Positions 1 to 8,525 are shown, counted from the stretch's first letter. The stretch: 18,108 nucleotides of DNA from Victivallales bacterium (GCA_018648945.1 JABGQJ010000073.1:1-18108); one strand, 5' to 3'. The notes: generated from the sequence alone by a model not told the origin. Translations and numbers: made by a program.

Positions 1-25
1 TCTTGATTCTGCTGTCTCTGTGGCC

Positions 26-313
26 CTACTCGGTCCCTTTCTGTTCCGTCGCCGCGCGGTCGCGGGCCTGTGAGATCAGTTCGGCCAGCGACGCCACCTT
101 CGGAGGGCGTGGCTCGGGATTCGCCAGCTTGGCGACCTCGTCGGTCGTCAGATTCCCTTTCAGGAAGCCACAGACATCGAAGGCCTGCCACCAGCAGTCC
201 AGAATCCGACCACAGAGCCGTTCCCCTTCCTGGGTACGACAGTAGCGGAACGGCACCTCATGACCCAGCATGGGGCAGCGGCGCTCTCTGTGGTCTTGAT
301 CCTGGATCGCCAC
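26..313 (-). CDS. Small cysteine-rich protein of unknown function
   Basis: A 95-residue protein whose function I do not recognise. It starts with GTG one base after the TGA of the TrpB2-like gene, so the two are probably one transcription unit with coupled translation. Five cysteines lie in the N-terminal half, at about residues 13, 25, 34, 40 and 48, around a segment reading CPMLGHEVPFRYC and a later CWW. This suggests metal or Fe-S binding, which is inference. The C-terminal half is hydrophilic with no membrane segment. An internal ATG (residue 15, position 271) is an alternative start, but it would remove the first cysteine. The GTG has no strong Shine-Dalgarno, which fits re-initiation after trpB. 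The gene is complete, with its stop at 26-28. Existence is fairly sure; function is unknown. Confidence 0.7.
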   Translation of the reverse strand: MAIQDQDHRERRCPMLGHEVPFRYCRTQEGERLCGRILDCWWQAFDVCGFLKGNLTTDEVAKLANPEPRPPKVASLAELISQARDRAATEQKGTE

Positions 314-314
314 G

Positions 315-1679
315 TCAGGGCTTCGGGTAGTCGGCTAGCACGGCCAGAGAACGCTCGATCTCTTCCTGGGGATACTCGTAGTCGCTCAGCTCGCCGCCGA
401 GGTACGCGTCGTAGCCCTTCAGGTCCATCAGGCCATGGCCGGACCAGTTGAAGAGGATCGTCTTCTCTTTGCCTTCTTCCTTGGCCTTCAGGGCCTCGTC
501 CACCACCGCTGTGATGGCGTGGCTGGTTTCGGGAGCAGGGATGAAGCCCTCGGTACGCGCCCACAGGACCGCGTTCTCGTAGCACTTCAGCTGATGGTAG
601 GCGCGGGGCTCGATCAGCCCATCGACGACCAACTGGCTGACCAGCGGGGACATCCCATGATAGCGCAGGCCGCCCGCGTGCAACGGCGCCGGGACGAAGT
701 CGTGGCCCAGCGAGTGCATGGGCAACAGGGGCGTCGTCTTGGCCGTGTCGCCGAAGTCGTAGAGGAACGGCGCGCGGGTCAGCGTCGGACAGGCAGCTGG
801 TTCGGACGCGATCACGTGCACGTTCTTGCCGTGGATCTTGTCGCAGATGAAGGGGAAGGCCAGGCCAGCGAAGTTGGAGCCGCCGCCGGCACAACCGATC
901 ACCACGTCCGGATAGTCGTTGACCATGGCGATCTGCTTCTGGGCTTCCAGACCGATGATGGTCTGATGCAGCATCACATGGTTCAGCACGCTACCGAGGG
1001 AGTACTTGGTGTCCGGCGTGGTCACCGCGTCCTCGATGGCTTCGCTGATGGCGATGCCGAGGCTGCCTGGCGTGTCCGGGTACTCGGCCAGAATCGCACG
1101 GCCAGCATTGGTGTTCATGGACGGGCTCGGCACGCAGTCTGCGCCCCAGGTCTGCATCATGAGCTTGCGGAAGGGCTTCTGCTCAAAGCTGATCCGCACC
1201 ATGTAGACCTTCAGCTCCAACTCGAAGAGCTGGCAAGCAAAGGCCAGGGCACTGCCCCACTGGCCGGCGCCGGTCTCGGTGGAAAGACGCTTGGTGCCGA
1301 AGACCTTGTTGTAGTAGGCCTGGGCAACTGCCGTGTTCGGCTTGTGGCTACCCGCCGGCGACACGCCTTCGTTCTTGTAGTAGATCTTCGCGGGAGTGTC
1401 CAGGGCCTTCTCGAGATTCTTCGCCCGGCACAGGGGTGACGGCCGCCACAGCAGCAACTTCTCGATCACCTCTTCCGGAATGTCCACCCAGCGGTCGGCG
1501 CAGACTTCCTGCTCCACCAAGTTCATCGGGAAGATCGCGCCCAGGTCCTCGGGACCCACGGGTTGCATGGTGCCCGGGTGCAGCGGCGGCTTCATCGGGT
1601 TCGGCATGTCCGCCGCGATGTTGTACCACTGCCGTGGCATGTCGGCTTCGTTCAGGAAGATCTTGGTTGGTTCGCTCAT
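315..1679 (-). CDS. trpB: Tryptophan synthase beta chain-like protein (TrpB2 type)
   Basis: A 454-residue PLP enzyme of fold type II. TrpB condenses indole with L-serine to give tryptophan; TrpB2-type members often act without a TrpA partner. Visible signatures are the Schiff-base lysine in GSHKPNTA (K113), the catalytic glutamate in ETGAGQWG (E136) and the phosphate-binding loop GCAGGGSN (262-269). Its length of about 450 residues and its long N-terminal extension before the PLP domain separate TrpB2 from the roughly 400-residue TrpB1. The ATG at 1679 was chosen over an in-frame start at 1802 because AAGGGAG sits just upstream of it and the N-terminus then matches the family. No trpA or other trp gene is in the window, so it may be a salvage enzyme or serve another beta-replacement. 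It is followed at once by the cysteine-rich gene. Confidence 0.93.
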   Translation of the reverse strand: MSEPTKIFLNEADMPRQWYNIAADMPNPMKPPLHPGTMQPVGPEDLGAIFPMNLVEQEVCADRWVDIPEEVIEKLLLWRPSPLCRAKNLEKALDTPAKIYYKNEGVSPAGSHKPNTAVAQAYYNKVFGTKRLSTETGAGQWGSALAFACQLFELELKVYMVRISFEQKPFRKLMMQTWGADCVPSPSMNTNAGRAILAEYPDTPGSLGIAISEAIEDAVTTPDTKYSLGSVLNHVMLHQTIIGLEAQKQIAMVNDYPDVVIGCAGGGSNFAGLAFPFICDKIHGKNVHVIASEPAACPTLTRAPFLYDFGDTAKTTPLLPMHSLGHDFVPAPLHAGGLRYHGMSPLVSQLVVDGLIEPRAYHQLKCYENAVLWARTEGFIPAPETSHAITAVVDEALKAKEEGKEKTILFNWSGHGLMDLKGYDAYLGGELSDYEYPQEEIERSLAVLADYPKP

Positions 1680-1696
1680 GCTGAGGCTCCCTTGGG

Positions 1697-1742
1697 GGAC
1701 GCCCGCGTCCAGGCTCCCCGTGCTTGTTGCGCCACGGTGGCG
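1697..1742 (-). promoter_or_regulatory. Palindrome-rich leader of the trpB2 gene
   Basis: Between the candidate trpB promoter and its start codon lie two tight palindromes: CGCCAC-G-GTGGCG at 1730-1742 and GGACGC-CC-GCGTCC at 1697-1710. In RNA each could fold as a 5-bp stem with a 3-4 nt loop, the second about 9 nt before the Shine-Dalgarno. The words GGGAGCCT (Shine-Dalgarno area) and GGGGAGCCT (between the two stems) also repeat. Operator or leader control is possible but unproven; such palindromes are not rare in GC-rich DNA. Confidence 0.3.
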
Positions 1743-1757
1743 TTTCGATACGATGGA

Positions 1758-1786
1758 ACGATAGACCCGACCCACGGCTTCGTCAA
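1758..1786 (-). promoter_or_regulatory. Candidate sigma-70 type promoter of trpB2
   Basis: On the minus strand TTGACG (1781-1786, 5/6 to the -35 consensus) is followed after exactly 17 nt by TATCGT (1758-1763, 4/6 to the -10). Transcription would start near 1751, giving a leader of about 70 nt. It lies in the 156-bp gap after the MmgE/PrpD gene, so trpB2 can be transcribed independently of that gene. Confidence 0.5.
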
Positions 1787-1796
1787 GAGGCTTGCG

Positions 1797-1815
1797 AACC
1801 AAACTGGCCGCCAGT
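1797..1815 (-). terminator. Possible weak terminator after the MmgE/PrpD gene
   Basis: The palindrome ACTGGC-C-GCCAGT (1803-1815) reads on the minus strand as a 5-bp stem with a 3-nt loop followed by TTTGGTT. It lies about 20 nt past the MmgE/PrpD stop and just before the trpB2 -35. The stem is short and the T-run interrupted, so it may instead be an operator. Confidence 0.3.
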
Positions 1816-1835
1816 GGGGATCAATCCTCGAACCC

Positions 1836-3242
1836 CTATCCCGCGAGCAGGCTCAGCAGCGGCTGGATATCACCCATGGTGCCCAACCTGTCGACCGTCT
1901 GGATAAGTTGCTCTACTTGCTCCTCGGTGAAGTGGCCGTCGAACGCGGCGCATTCGCGGAATTTGCGGCGCGCAAAGGCCAGATCAGGCCCGCCGGGAGC
2001 GAAGTGCCGAGCCGGCAGCTCGTAGCCGACATGGGTTTGACCGCTGGACGTTTCCACAACCACGCCGCACCAGTTGTCCGTGTAGTGGCGACCGTACCCC
2101 AGTACCGACAGATCTGGCTGCGGCAGACCAGCTGGGACCTCCCCAAACGTCACCCGCTGCGCGAGTTCGGCGACTTCCTGGTCGGCAAGAACGGCCTCGT
2201 CAGTGAAATGATGGAGCTTGGCCGGCCCCCGGAGCAAAGTCAGGGCCACGGCATAGCGGACGCTGAACTGGGCGGCAACCTGGGGATCGTCGCCAACCAC
2301 GAATGGCCGCCCAACCATTCCCCCCTCGTTGAGCCCAAAGATCCGTATCGAGCGAATCTCCTCTGCTTGGAGGAGGCGATCCTGGACCACCTGTTCGGCA
2401 GCAGCTTGGGTGGGATGGGAGGCACCGCAACTGGGGTAGTGCTTCAGCACCATGCGCTCGATTTCGAACTGCTCACGAGCCACGGTCAGCTCCTCGGGCG
2501 GAGGGATGTCGCCACACATGTAGACCTTGAAGTACCCCGCATCGCCCTCCAACGCGTGGTGTGCCCCAGTCACCCCCCGGGCGGCAAGAGCCGTGCTCCA
2601 GAGCGCGGAGCGGGCGGCCAGGGCGGGTTGCATGCGTTTGGTCTGGGTCGCGTCGAAGAGAGCCTGGCGGTTGCCGCTGGTCTGGGCGTAGTTGATTCCC
2701 ATGGCCTGCACGCACTGGTCCACACTGAGCTCCAGCAGCCAACTGGCCGCCGCCACCGCCCCGAATCCACCAGTGAGAGAGGCAGGGAGGAAGCCCTGGC
2801 CTCGTCGCCGCTTGGTTTCCGCAATCCCGAGTCGCGCCGCCACCTCAACGCCGTAGATGGTCGCATCCAGCAGATCAGCGCCGCTCCGTCCCAGCTGTTC
2901 CGCAGTCGCCAAGGCAGCCGGGAACACCACCGACATGAGGTGCAGCGAGGCGGGGATATGAATGTCGTCCAAGTCCTGCGCATGGATCATGGTGCCGTTC
3001 ACGAAAGCCGCATTCGGGGCGGGCACCCGCGCCCCGGTGAGCAGGATGGTCGACTCGGGCTTGCCACCCCAGTCCAAGGTCTGTTCGCGGGCCTCGACCA
3101 CACCCGGCGCATTCCTCCCAGCGATGGCGCAACCGAAGGTGTCCAACACCAGCTTGCGCGCCGAAGCTCGGGCAGCGGCAGTGATGGGGAGCGCATTCTC
3201 ACCCAGAACAAGCTCGGTCAGGAGTTGGGTGTGGGTGGGCAT
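1836..3242 (-). CDS. MmgE/PrpD family protein
   Basis: A 468-residue member of the MmgE/PrpD family, which includes 2-methylcitrate dehydratase, cis-aconitate decarboxylase and iminodisuccinate epimerase. Visible family motifs are NGTMIHAQDLDD (residues 82-93, with the conserved His and Asp), TKRMQPALAA (201-210), LEGDAGYF (231-238) and KHYPSCGASHP (267-277). Length is normal and the sequence looks intact. The start at 3242 was chosen because GAGGA lies about 7 nt upstream and the reading before it (3243-3332) is not family-like. The nearest gene upstream is a divergent C-N lyase-like enzyme 151 bp away, with no citrate synthase or methylisocitrate lyase nearby. A methylcitrate-cycle role is therefore not supported; an epimerase or dehydratase acting with the lyase is more attractive. 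Family sure, substrate unknown. Confidence 0.92.
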   Translation of the reverse strand: MPTHTQLLTELVLGENALPITAAARASARKLVLDTFGCAIAGRNAPGVVEAREQTLDWGGKPESTILLTGARVPAPNAAFVNGTMIHAQDLDDIHIPASLHLMSVVFPAALATAEQLGRSGADLLDATIYGVEVAARLGIAETKRRRGQGFLPASLTGGFGAVAAASWLLELSVDQCVQAMGINYAQTSGNRQALFDATQTKRMQPALAARSALWSTALAARGVTGAHHALEGDAGYFKVYMCGDIPPPEELTVAREQFEIERMVLKHYPSCGASHPTQAAAEQVVQDRLLQAEEIRSIRIFGLNEGGMVGRPFVVGDDPQVAAQFSVRYAVALTLLRGPAKLHHFTDEAVLADQEVAELAQRVTFGEVPAGLPQPDLSVLGYGRHYTDNWCGVVVETSSGQTHVGYELPARHFAPGGPDLAFARRKFRECAAFDGHFTEEQVEQLIQTVDRLGTMGDIQPLLSLLAG

Positions 3243-3332
3243 ACGGGATTCCTCGATCGTTGCTCGGGGGCGGACGCCAGTTTGCGCCCCAACGCTCTTG
3301 CATTCCTCCGCCGCATCGGTGTTAGTACCCAC

Positions 3333-3360
3333 ACTATGCGCAGGATCGATGAGTCGTCAA
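3333..3360 (-). promoter_or_regulatory. Candidate promoter of the MmgE/PrpD gene
   Basis: Minus-strand TTGACG (3355-3360) and CATAGT (3333-3338, 4/6 to the -10) are 16 nt apart. The -35 sits in the same 8-mer, CTTGACGA, as the trpB2 -35. It lies in the 151-bp divergent region shared with the lyase gene. No equally good plus-strand promoter was seen. Confidence 0.4.
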
Positions 3361-3393
3361 GGTATCCACAGCAGGCATGCGAGGAGTCTACCG

Positions 3394-4911
3394 ATGCGTG
3401 ATCTCAAGGGAATGGAGCAGTTCCTCGAACCGGAATATGCCGCTCGGACCGACCACCGGTTCCAGGCGCTGGGGACACCCATGGACAAGGGTTGGGGTAG
3501 GATCTCGGGGATCGTCCGCAAGGAACAGGGAGAGCGCCTGAGCAAACAGCCATGGTGGACCCTGACCGATATGGTCTGGGTGGTATGCCTGCACGAAGCC
3601 GAGGCGATCGACCGCTCGCAGGCAGCCCGATTGCTGACCGCCCTCGACCAGTTGCGCGAGGACAGCGGCGGCGTCTCCGGCGAGGAGCGCTTGGCACCCC
3701 TCCTGGACGGAGATATGGACCTGGCGAGCGTGGTCAACTACGGCCGCACGTTGCAGGAACCCATGTCGCGGCTGAAGATGCGCACCAAGATGCTGGAACT
3801 GTTCGACGACACGCTAGCGCTACAGGACAGCCTGTTTGCCCTGGCCGAGAAGAATACCGACACGGTCATGGTCGGCTACACGCACCTCAATCAAGGCCAG
3901 CCCATCACTCTCGGACACTACCTCCTGGCCGTGATCGATGGCGTATCCCGTGGCCTCGAGCTACTGGAACTGGCCTACCAACACACGAACCTCAACTCGG
4001 GCGGGTGTGGTTCCTGCTCCGGCACGACCTGGCCCGTGGACCGCGCCCGCATGGCCGAACTGCTGGGCATGGATGGCGTGGTCGAGCCCACCTACGACTG
4101 CGAGGCAGGCCAAGACCACACCATGACCATCCTCTACGCGTTGACCAACATCTCCATCCTGCTCAGCCAGGCCGCCATGAACTTCAATATCTGGGCCATG
4201 GATGAGATCGACATGGTCCGCGTGGAGCCCGCCTGGGCCGGCGTCAGTTCCTTCATGCCCCAGAAGTGCGACACCGGCTCCAACCTCGAACGGACCCGCG
4301 TCAAGGCCGGCGATGTGATGGGCAACATGGTCAACTGCATGATCCAGCTCAAGGGCGAGCCCTTTGCCGACATGCAATCCATGTACCAGCTCCCCGGTCG
4401 GGCCCTGGAAGGCATGTCCCACTACCGCGAGTGCCTCGGCTGGTTCCGCAGCATGGTGGATCACCTGCTCCCGCAGAAGGAACGGATGAAGGCCATCGCT
4501 CGCGCTGGCTACAGCTGCTCCACCGAGTTGGCCACCTGCCTGGTCAAGGAGCATGGCTACGGCGGTCGCCTGGCCCACAGTATCGTGGCAACCATGATCC
4601 GACAGGCCCGCACCGCCGGGCTCAAGAGCTACGAATGCACCGGCGAGATGCTCGATGCCGCAGCCGCTTCCCTCAACGTCCGCCAGCCCGGTCTAGATAC
4701 GCCCACGGTCACTCGCTGTCTCGATCCCGAGGAGTTCCTCAAGACCCACACCAACCTAGGTGGTGCCGCCCCCACCGAAACGCGCCGACTCCTCGCCCTG
4801 CGCAAGCAACGCCTCGCCGCCACCAAGGAGCGCCAACACGCCCGCCGCGCCAAGGCCGAAGGCGGCCTGGCCGAACTGGAACGCATCGCCGCCGAAATCC
4901 GCGAGGGATAG
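3394..4911 (+). CDS. Fumarase/argininosuccinate lyase superfamily enzyme (atypical C-N lyase)
   Basis: A 505-residue protein of the fumarase/aspartase/argininosuccinate-lyase superfamily, whose members usually release fumarate by beta-elimination. GYTHLNQGQP (161-170) matches the GYTHLQ-AQP motif. VSSFMPQKCDTGSN (284-297) is the mobile catalytic loop with the serine base. That loop departs from the PROSITE pattern GSxxMxxKxN: Val replaces the Gly and Asp the final Asn. TxxNSGGCGSCSG (residues 198-210) is cysteine-rich in the place where argininosuccinate lyase has its SGALAG-type loop. The start at 3394 is fixed by GAGGAG at 3381-3386. The longer in-frame reading from 2962 overlaps the opposite gene and is spurious. 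It is divergent from an MmgE/PrpD gene. It is probably not housekeeping ArgH, because the signature differs and no arg genes are nearby. Substrate unknown. Confidence 0.88.
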   Translation: MRDLKGMEQFLEPEYAARTDHRFQALGTPMDKGWGRISGIVRKEQGERLSKQPWWTLTDMVWVVCLHEAEAIDRSQAARLLTALDQLREDSGGVSGEERLAPLLDGDMDLASVVNYGRTLQEPMSRLKMRTKMLELFDDTLALQDSLFALAEKNTDTVMVGYTHLNQGQPITLGHYLLAVIDGVSRGLELLELAYQHTNLNSGGCGSCSGTTWPVDRARMAELLGMDGVVEPTYDCEAGQDHTMTILYALTNISILLSQAAMNFNIWAMDEIDMVRVEPAWAGVSSFMPQKCDTGSNLERTRVKAGDVMGNMVNCMIQLKGEPFADMQSMYQLPGRALEGMSHYRECLGWFRSMVDHLLPQKERMKAIARAGYSCSTELATCLVKEHGYGGRLAHSIVATMIRQARTAGLKSYECTGEMLDAAAASLNVRQPGLDTPTVTRCLDPEEFLKTHTNLGGAAPTETRRLLALRKQRLAATKERQHARRAKAEGGLAELERIAAEIREG

Positions 4912-4930
4912 TCAGTTCTCTGACAAGTCG

Positions 4931-4970
4931 AGGCAAGCGGTATCTTGCCTGTGTCTGCCGCCGGGGCGGC
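4931..4970. terminator. Inverted repeats between convergent lyase and phosphatase genes
   Basis: The 83-bp convergent gap holds a perfect 7-bp inverted repeat, AGGCAAG-cggtat-CTTGCCT (4931-4950), followed by GCCGCCGGGGCGGC (4957-4970). Neither has a U-tract on either strand. A bidirectional, possibly factor-assisted, terminator is likely by position. Confidence 0.4.
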
Positions 4971-4994
4971 TTGCCGCTGCCAACACACAGGGCA

Positions 4995-7900
4995 TCACTG
5001 GGTAAGCTGTAGAGTAACGGGCTTGCCGCCGGGGCGGAGGTCGGTGGCCCGTCTCACGCGTCCCGGAGGACCGCCGATCTCCACCGTGTAGGCGGCCTTG
5101 GCGTCCGGCACCCGAGGGGCGATCTGCGTCCCCAGAATACGGACCGCATAGACCAACTCCCCGGTATCTTGCCGGAACACGCGAACCACGGGATTCGCGA
5201 CCCCACGCACAGTGATCATGGGCAAAGCAGCTGCGCCCTTCAACGGGTAGTTGTCGAACTGCGACACGGTCCGGGGCCAGCCGGGGTACTGCGTGCCGCC
5301 AGCGGCGGGATCGGCGGGGCGGGGCCAGCACTCCACCTGAATCTGGCGGGTTCTCTTGTCCAACCGCAAGATGCCATAGCCGGGCATCTTGTCGTGCAAA
5401 TCCGTAGGCTTGTGCCCGCTGGGGGCGCCGCCAAGACCGGGCGGATTGGTCACCGCGTAGACGGTCACCGGGTTGTCGAAGCCATCGCGATGTTCGCCCA
5501 GATGCTCAGCCATGCCTGGCTCGCGGTTCGCACCAGTCGCCTCGGGACGCCAGCCGCGGGGGTAGAAGTTGGCGATGGAAGGCACGCACAGGCTCCAGAT
5601 CGCGTCGTTGTGGGCATCGATTCCGTGGTGTACCAGAGACCCCAGATGCTGGTCGCCGGCAAGGTGGAAGACAAAGCCCTTGCGCAACGCGGCCACCGCC
5701 CGGTTCCGCCCGCTCTGCGGCCAGCCATTGGAGTCCATGTCACAACGCAGCCGCCGCAAACCGCCGCCATGGTGGGTCGCCATATTGGCGAAGATGGTCT
5801 GGGACAATGCCACCTTCATGTCGGTGCCGCGCCAATCGCCCGCAAAGCCCTCCAGAAAGCGCAGTTGCTCCTGACCCAGCAGCTCGAGCCCGGGCACATC
5901 GAGCTTCTTCACGGCCAACTCACTGTCGGTCACATGATCCGGGCGCACCATCTTGACGCCGGGGAAGCGCCCGAACGGGCCGCTTTTGAACTTGCGGTCC
6001 TCCAGGATCGCAAAGCCAATGCGCCCGTAGACCATGTCGGTGTAGTAGCTGGTGATGCCCTGGGGCAGCTTCTCCTTGGACCAGGGATCGGGCAGATGGC
6101 TGGTCTGGGTCCGTTCCACCATCTGCACGAAGTCGGCGGGGCGCACGTAGCCGCCCTTGGTATCCCGGTCGGTCTTGCGCCCTCCCCCACCCCAGAGATT
6201 GCCCTGGTAGACATCGTGATCGTCGGGAATGGTCACGGTCACGATCTCCCGCGTCAGATCCCGGTAGGCCCAACACCAGAGATACCACTTGTAGAGATAG
6301 TCCAGCTTGATGTGCTTGGCATCCGCCCGGGTCGGGTTCTTCCCCTCGTAGACCTGATCGCCGGAAAAGAACAGCACGTCGGGTTTCTGGGCGCCCACGT
6401 GCTTCACGATGTCCGTGTGGGGGAACCACATGCCGTTCACCCAGTCCGTCGGCCGCCGCCCGATGGCGTGGGAATTGCTGTGGTTGCCGGTGAAGCCCGC
6501 GACCACGATCGTCTGCTTGCGCGCCGGGTCGGGCCGGATCGTGCCCTTGTAGACACACCGCCGAACCGAATCGGGACTGGTGCGCAGGTCGTAGGCCACG
6601 CGGTACGGCACTGGCTGCAGGGATGGCCAGTCTGGGACTTGGAACGTGGCGGTCCAGCCAGGGGAGATGATGGGAGCGCGCATCTCTTTGCCCCGCGATT
6701 TCCCTCCGTATCCCATCTCCAAGACTGCCTCACTGACATCGCCCTCACCCAGGGGCATGAACTGGGCCGTGAGCTTGAGTACGCCTCGGCTGAGCGTGTG
6801 CTGAGTACACAGAACCGGTCCCAGTTCCGCTGTTGGGTCGTGCACTACGCGCTCGCCCACCAGCCGCCAGTCCCGGAAGGCATGGCGACCGGCCCGGCCA
6901 AGACTCCGCCCCGGATGGGAGACCAGCGCCACGTTCCCCACCAATCGGGCGGCCGGGAACGTCTTCGTCACAACCCCGGTCTCCCGGTTCCCGATGCGAG
7001 TTCTGAGAGTCAGTTCGCAGGCCTCCCCAACCAGCTTGCCGCTGAGCTCCAGCCTCAGTTCCGCGACAACGGGGGCCGCAGGCTGTTCGGGTTGCGCCAC
7101 CACCGTGCCCAGGGCATACAGTTCGGCGACCGTAGTGCTGGGACGCTTGTTGTGCGCATCAAGGGCAACGACGCGGAGGAAACGGCCCGTGATTGGCACC
7201 GGGAAGCGGACGGTCTGCAGCCGACCGGAATCGGGGAAGGACGCCGTCGCCACCGGCTTGCCGAAGCTATCGGCTTTGTCCGACACATAGATCTCGCCCC
7301 GACCGATCCGGCCGGGACTTTCCCCCTGGCGGGGCAGGTACGCCACCCCGCGCAGTGTCTCCTCCTTGCCCATGTCGATGATGATCTCGTGGGGATGCCT
7401 GGGCTTCTTCTTGCGCCATTCGCTGTGCCAGATGGTCCCCGGCTTACCGTCGAAGGCCAGCTTGCCACTCTGGCCTGGTTCAGCGCTGTCGGTGCGTATT
7501 AGCCGCCACGCATCGCGTGGCAGACTGCCTGGCGGCAGTTTTGCTGGCTTGCCAGGCAGAGGCTTCTCGAAGTCGTGGATGACCGGTTTGCCATCCGGCC
7601 CGACCCCGGCAAAGACGCCCGCGCCATTCCCTGGCCACCCTTGCACCAACGCGGCCGCCCGGTAGTCCATCTCATCCTTGCCCACGCCGACCAGGAAGCC
7701 GGCGACCGCATCCGGCCGAACCGTCCCCTGCCCCGCTCTCAGCCGAACCGTGACGGAGGTGGAAAATGCAGCCCCCGTCTTCTGCAATCGGTGGGTCAGA
7801 AGGTGCACGGTGCGGAAGGCGTCCGCGCCATCCGCCACGCATTCCAGCCAGCCGTCGGCCACCCGCCAGTCCTGCAACCGGTTCGCCCACATGGACTCCC

Positions 7901-8003
7901 CCACCCAAGGACGGGCGACCCCCTCGGGCCACTGCGAGACAAACTCCGCCGCACCCAGACTAAGACAGACAAGAAGAAGACCAGCAGGCCATCTGATTCT
8001 CAC
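4995..8003 (-). CDS. Secreted PhoD-like phosphatase with F5/8 type C (discoidin) module
   Basis: A 1002-residue exported protein. The GTG start at 8003 has GGAGG 6 nt upstream and yields a signal peptide (residues 1 to about 19, cleavage near GAA/EF). An in-frame extension back to 8372 lacks such signals. Residues about 170-300 read as an F5/8C (discoidin) module, expected to bind glycans. The catalytic PhoD-like metallophosphatase occupies about 495-900, with GDQVYEG (548-554), DDHD (594-597) and GDQH (783-786) as likely metal ligands. The flanks, 20-165 and 305-480, look like two halves of one beta-sandwich: QDWRV in the first half is echoed by RDWRL in the second, so the discoidin module may be an insertion. 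The C-terminal 100 residues are beta-rich. It probably cleaves phosphodi- or monoesters outside the cytoplasm; a natural substrate cannot be assigned. Confidence 0.88.
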   Translation of the reverse strand: MRIRWPAGLLLVCLSLGAAEFVSQWPEGVARPWVGESMWANRLQDWRVADGWLECVADGADAFRTVHLLTHRLQKTGAAFSTSVTVRLRAGQGTVRPDAVAGFLVGVGKDEMDYRAAALVQGWPGNGAGVFAGVGPDGKPVIHDFEKPLPGKPAKLPPGSLPRDAWRLIRTDSAEPGQSGKLAFDGKPGTIWHSEWRKKKPRHPHEIIIDMGKEETLRGVAYLPRQGESPGRIGRGEIYVSDKADSFGKPVATASFPDSGRLQTVRFPVPITGRFLRVVALDAHNKRPSTTVAELYALGTVVAQPEQPAAPVVAELRLELSGKLVGEACELTLRTRIGNRETGVVTKTFPAARLVGNVALVSHPGRSLGRAGRHAFRDWRLVGERVVHDPTAELGPVLCTQHTLSRGVLKLTAQFMPLGEGDVSEAVLEMGYGGKSRGKEMRAPIISPGWTATFQVPDWPSLQPVPYRVAYDLRTSPDSVRRCVYKGTIRPDPARKQTIVVAGFTGNHSNSHAIGRRPTDWVNGMWFPHTDIVKHVGAQKPDVLFFSGDQVYEGKNPTRADAKHIKLDYLYKWYLWCWAYRDLTREIVTVTIPDDHDVYQGNLWGGGGRKTDRDTKGGYVRPADFVQMVERTQTSHLPDPWSKEKLPQGITSYYTDMVYGRIGFAILEDRKFKSGPFGRFPGVKMVRPDHVTDSELAVKKLDVPGLELLGQEQLRFLEGFAGDWRGTDMKVALSQTIFANMATHHGGGLRRLRCDMDSNGWPQSGRNRAVAALRKGFVFHLAGDQHLGSLVHHGIDAHNDAIWSLCVPSIANFYPRGWRPEATGANREPGMAEHLGEHRDGFDNPVTVYAVTNPPGLGGAPSGHKPTDLHDKMPGYGILRLDKRTRQIQVECWPRPADPAAGGTQYPGWPRTVSQFDNYPLKGAAALPMITVRGVANPVVRVFRQDTGELVYAVRILGTQIAPRVPDAKAAYTVEIGGPPGRVRRATDLRPGGKPVTLQLTQ

Positions 8004-8525
8004 GGCAGACCTCCGAAGGTGGGAAGAAGTGGGATGTGGCACGATGCGCAACCATACTCTCGCGATGCCCTTGCGACCATGTGACGTTCGGCATCCGGTC
8101 GGGCCACGATCCAGCACCAGACAAGGTGGGACGGGGGCCGGTCTCCAGCTGGCCCGTTGCAGATACCCGACGACCCCAATGACCATCTCTGGACCGATGC
8201 CGAGCACGGGAGTCAGCAGGGCTGCCAGCTCGGGGTGCATGCTGCCCCGCAGGTACACGACCGTGCCCCAACCAGGGTGCCAGCAAGCGCCCAGACAGCT
8301 TGTCCACATGCACGTTTGCCATTCGACAAGACAATCCAGCTGAACCGAACACCCAGAACGACGGGGAAGCAAGTGGCCCTAAGGGAGCTCCATGCAAACG
8401 AGACCAACGGAGTCAGCCACATGGCGGGAGCCCCCCCTTTGCGCGGGTGCCCTCGGGCAGATGGCGTTCCGGCCGACAGGCAGGCATATTCGGCAGAGAC
8501 TACCAAACCCACCTGGAGATCCGGC
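8004..8525. other. 522-bp divergent intergenic region without a convincing gene
   Basis: It separates the phosphatase and esterase genes. Both flanking reading frames stay open into it (phosphatase frame to 8372, esterase frame from 8157), but the translations look like noncoding GC-rich sequence with no recognised motif. No tRNA, strong promoter, long repeat or sigma-54 site was found. A TGGCACG at 8036-8042 has no GC at the right distance. Confidence 0.5.

Noticed and set aside
1815..1840. GGTTCGA on the minus strand, suggesting a tRNA T-loop
   Set aside because: Flanking bases do not form a T-arm or an acceptor stem, and no anticodon arm is present.
1563..3401. 612-residue plus-strand open frame opposite the MmgE/PrpD and trpB2 genes
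   Set aside because: It is the antisense shadow of two well-supported minus-strand genes and shows no recognisable motif.
5169..7502. 777-residue plus-strand open frame opposite the PhoD-like gene
   Set aside because: The minus strand encodes clear metallophosphatase motifs; the long antisense frame is a GC-codon-bias artefact.
8036..8052. TGGCACGATGCGCAA resembling a sigma-54 site
   Set aside because: The GG and GC are 8 nt apart instead of 10, so it cannot serve as a normal -24/-12 promoter.
8004..8372. In-frame N-terminal extension of the PhoD-like protein
   Set aside because: GGAGG and a signal peptide at the GTG at 8003 fix the start; the extension has no motif.
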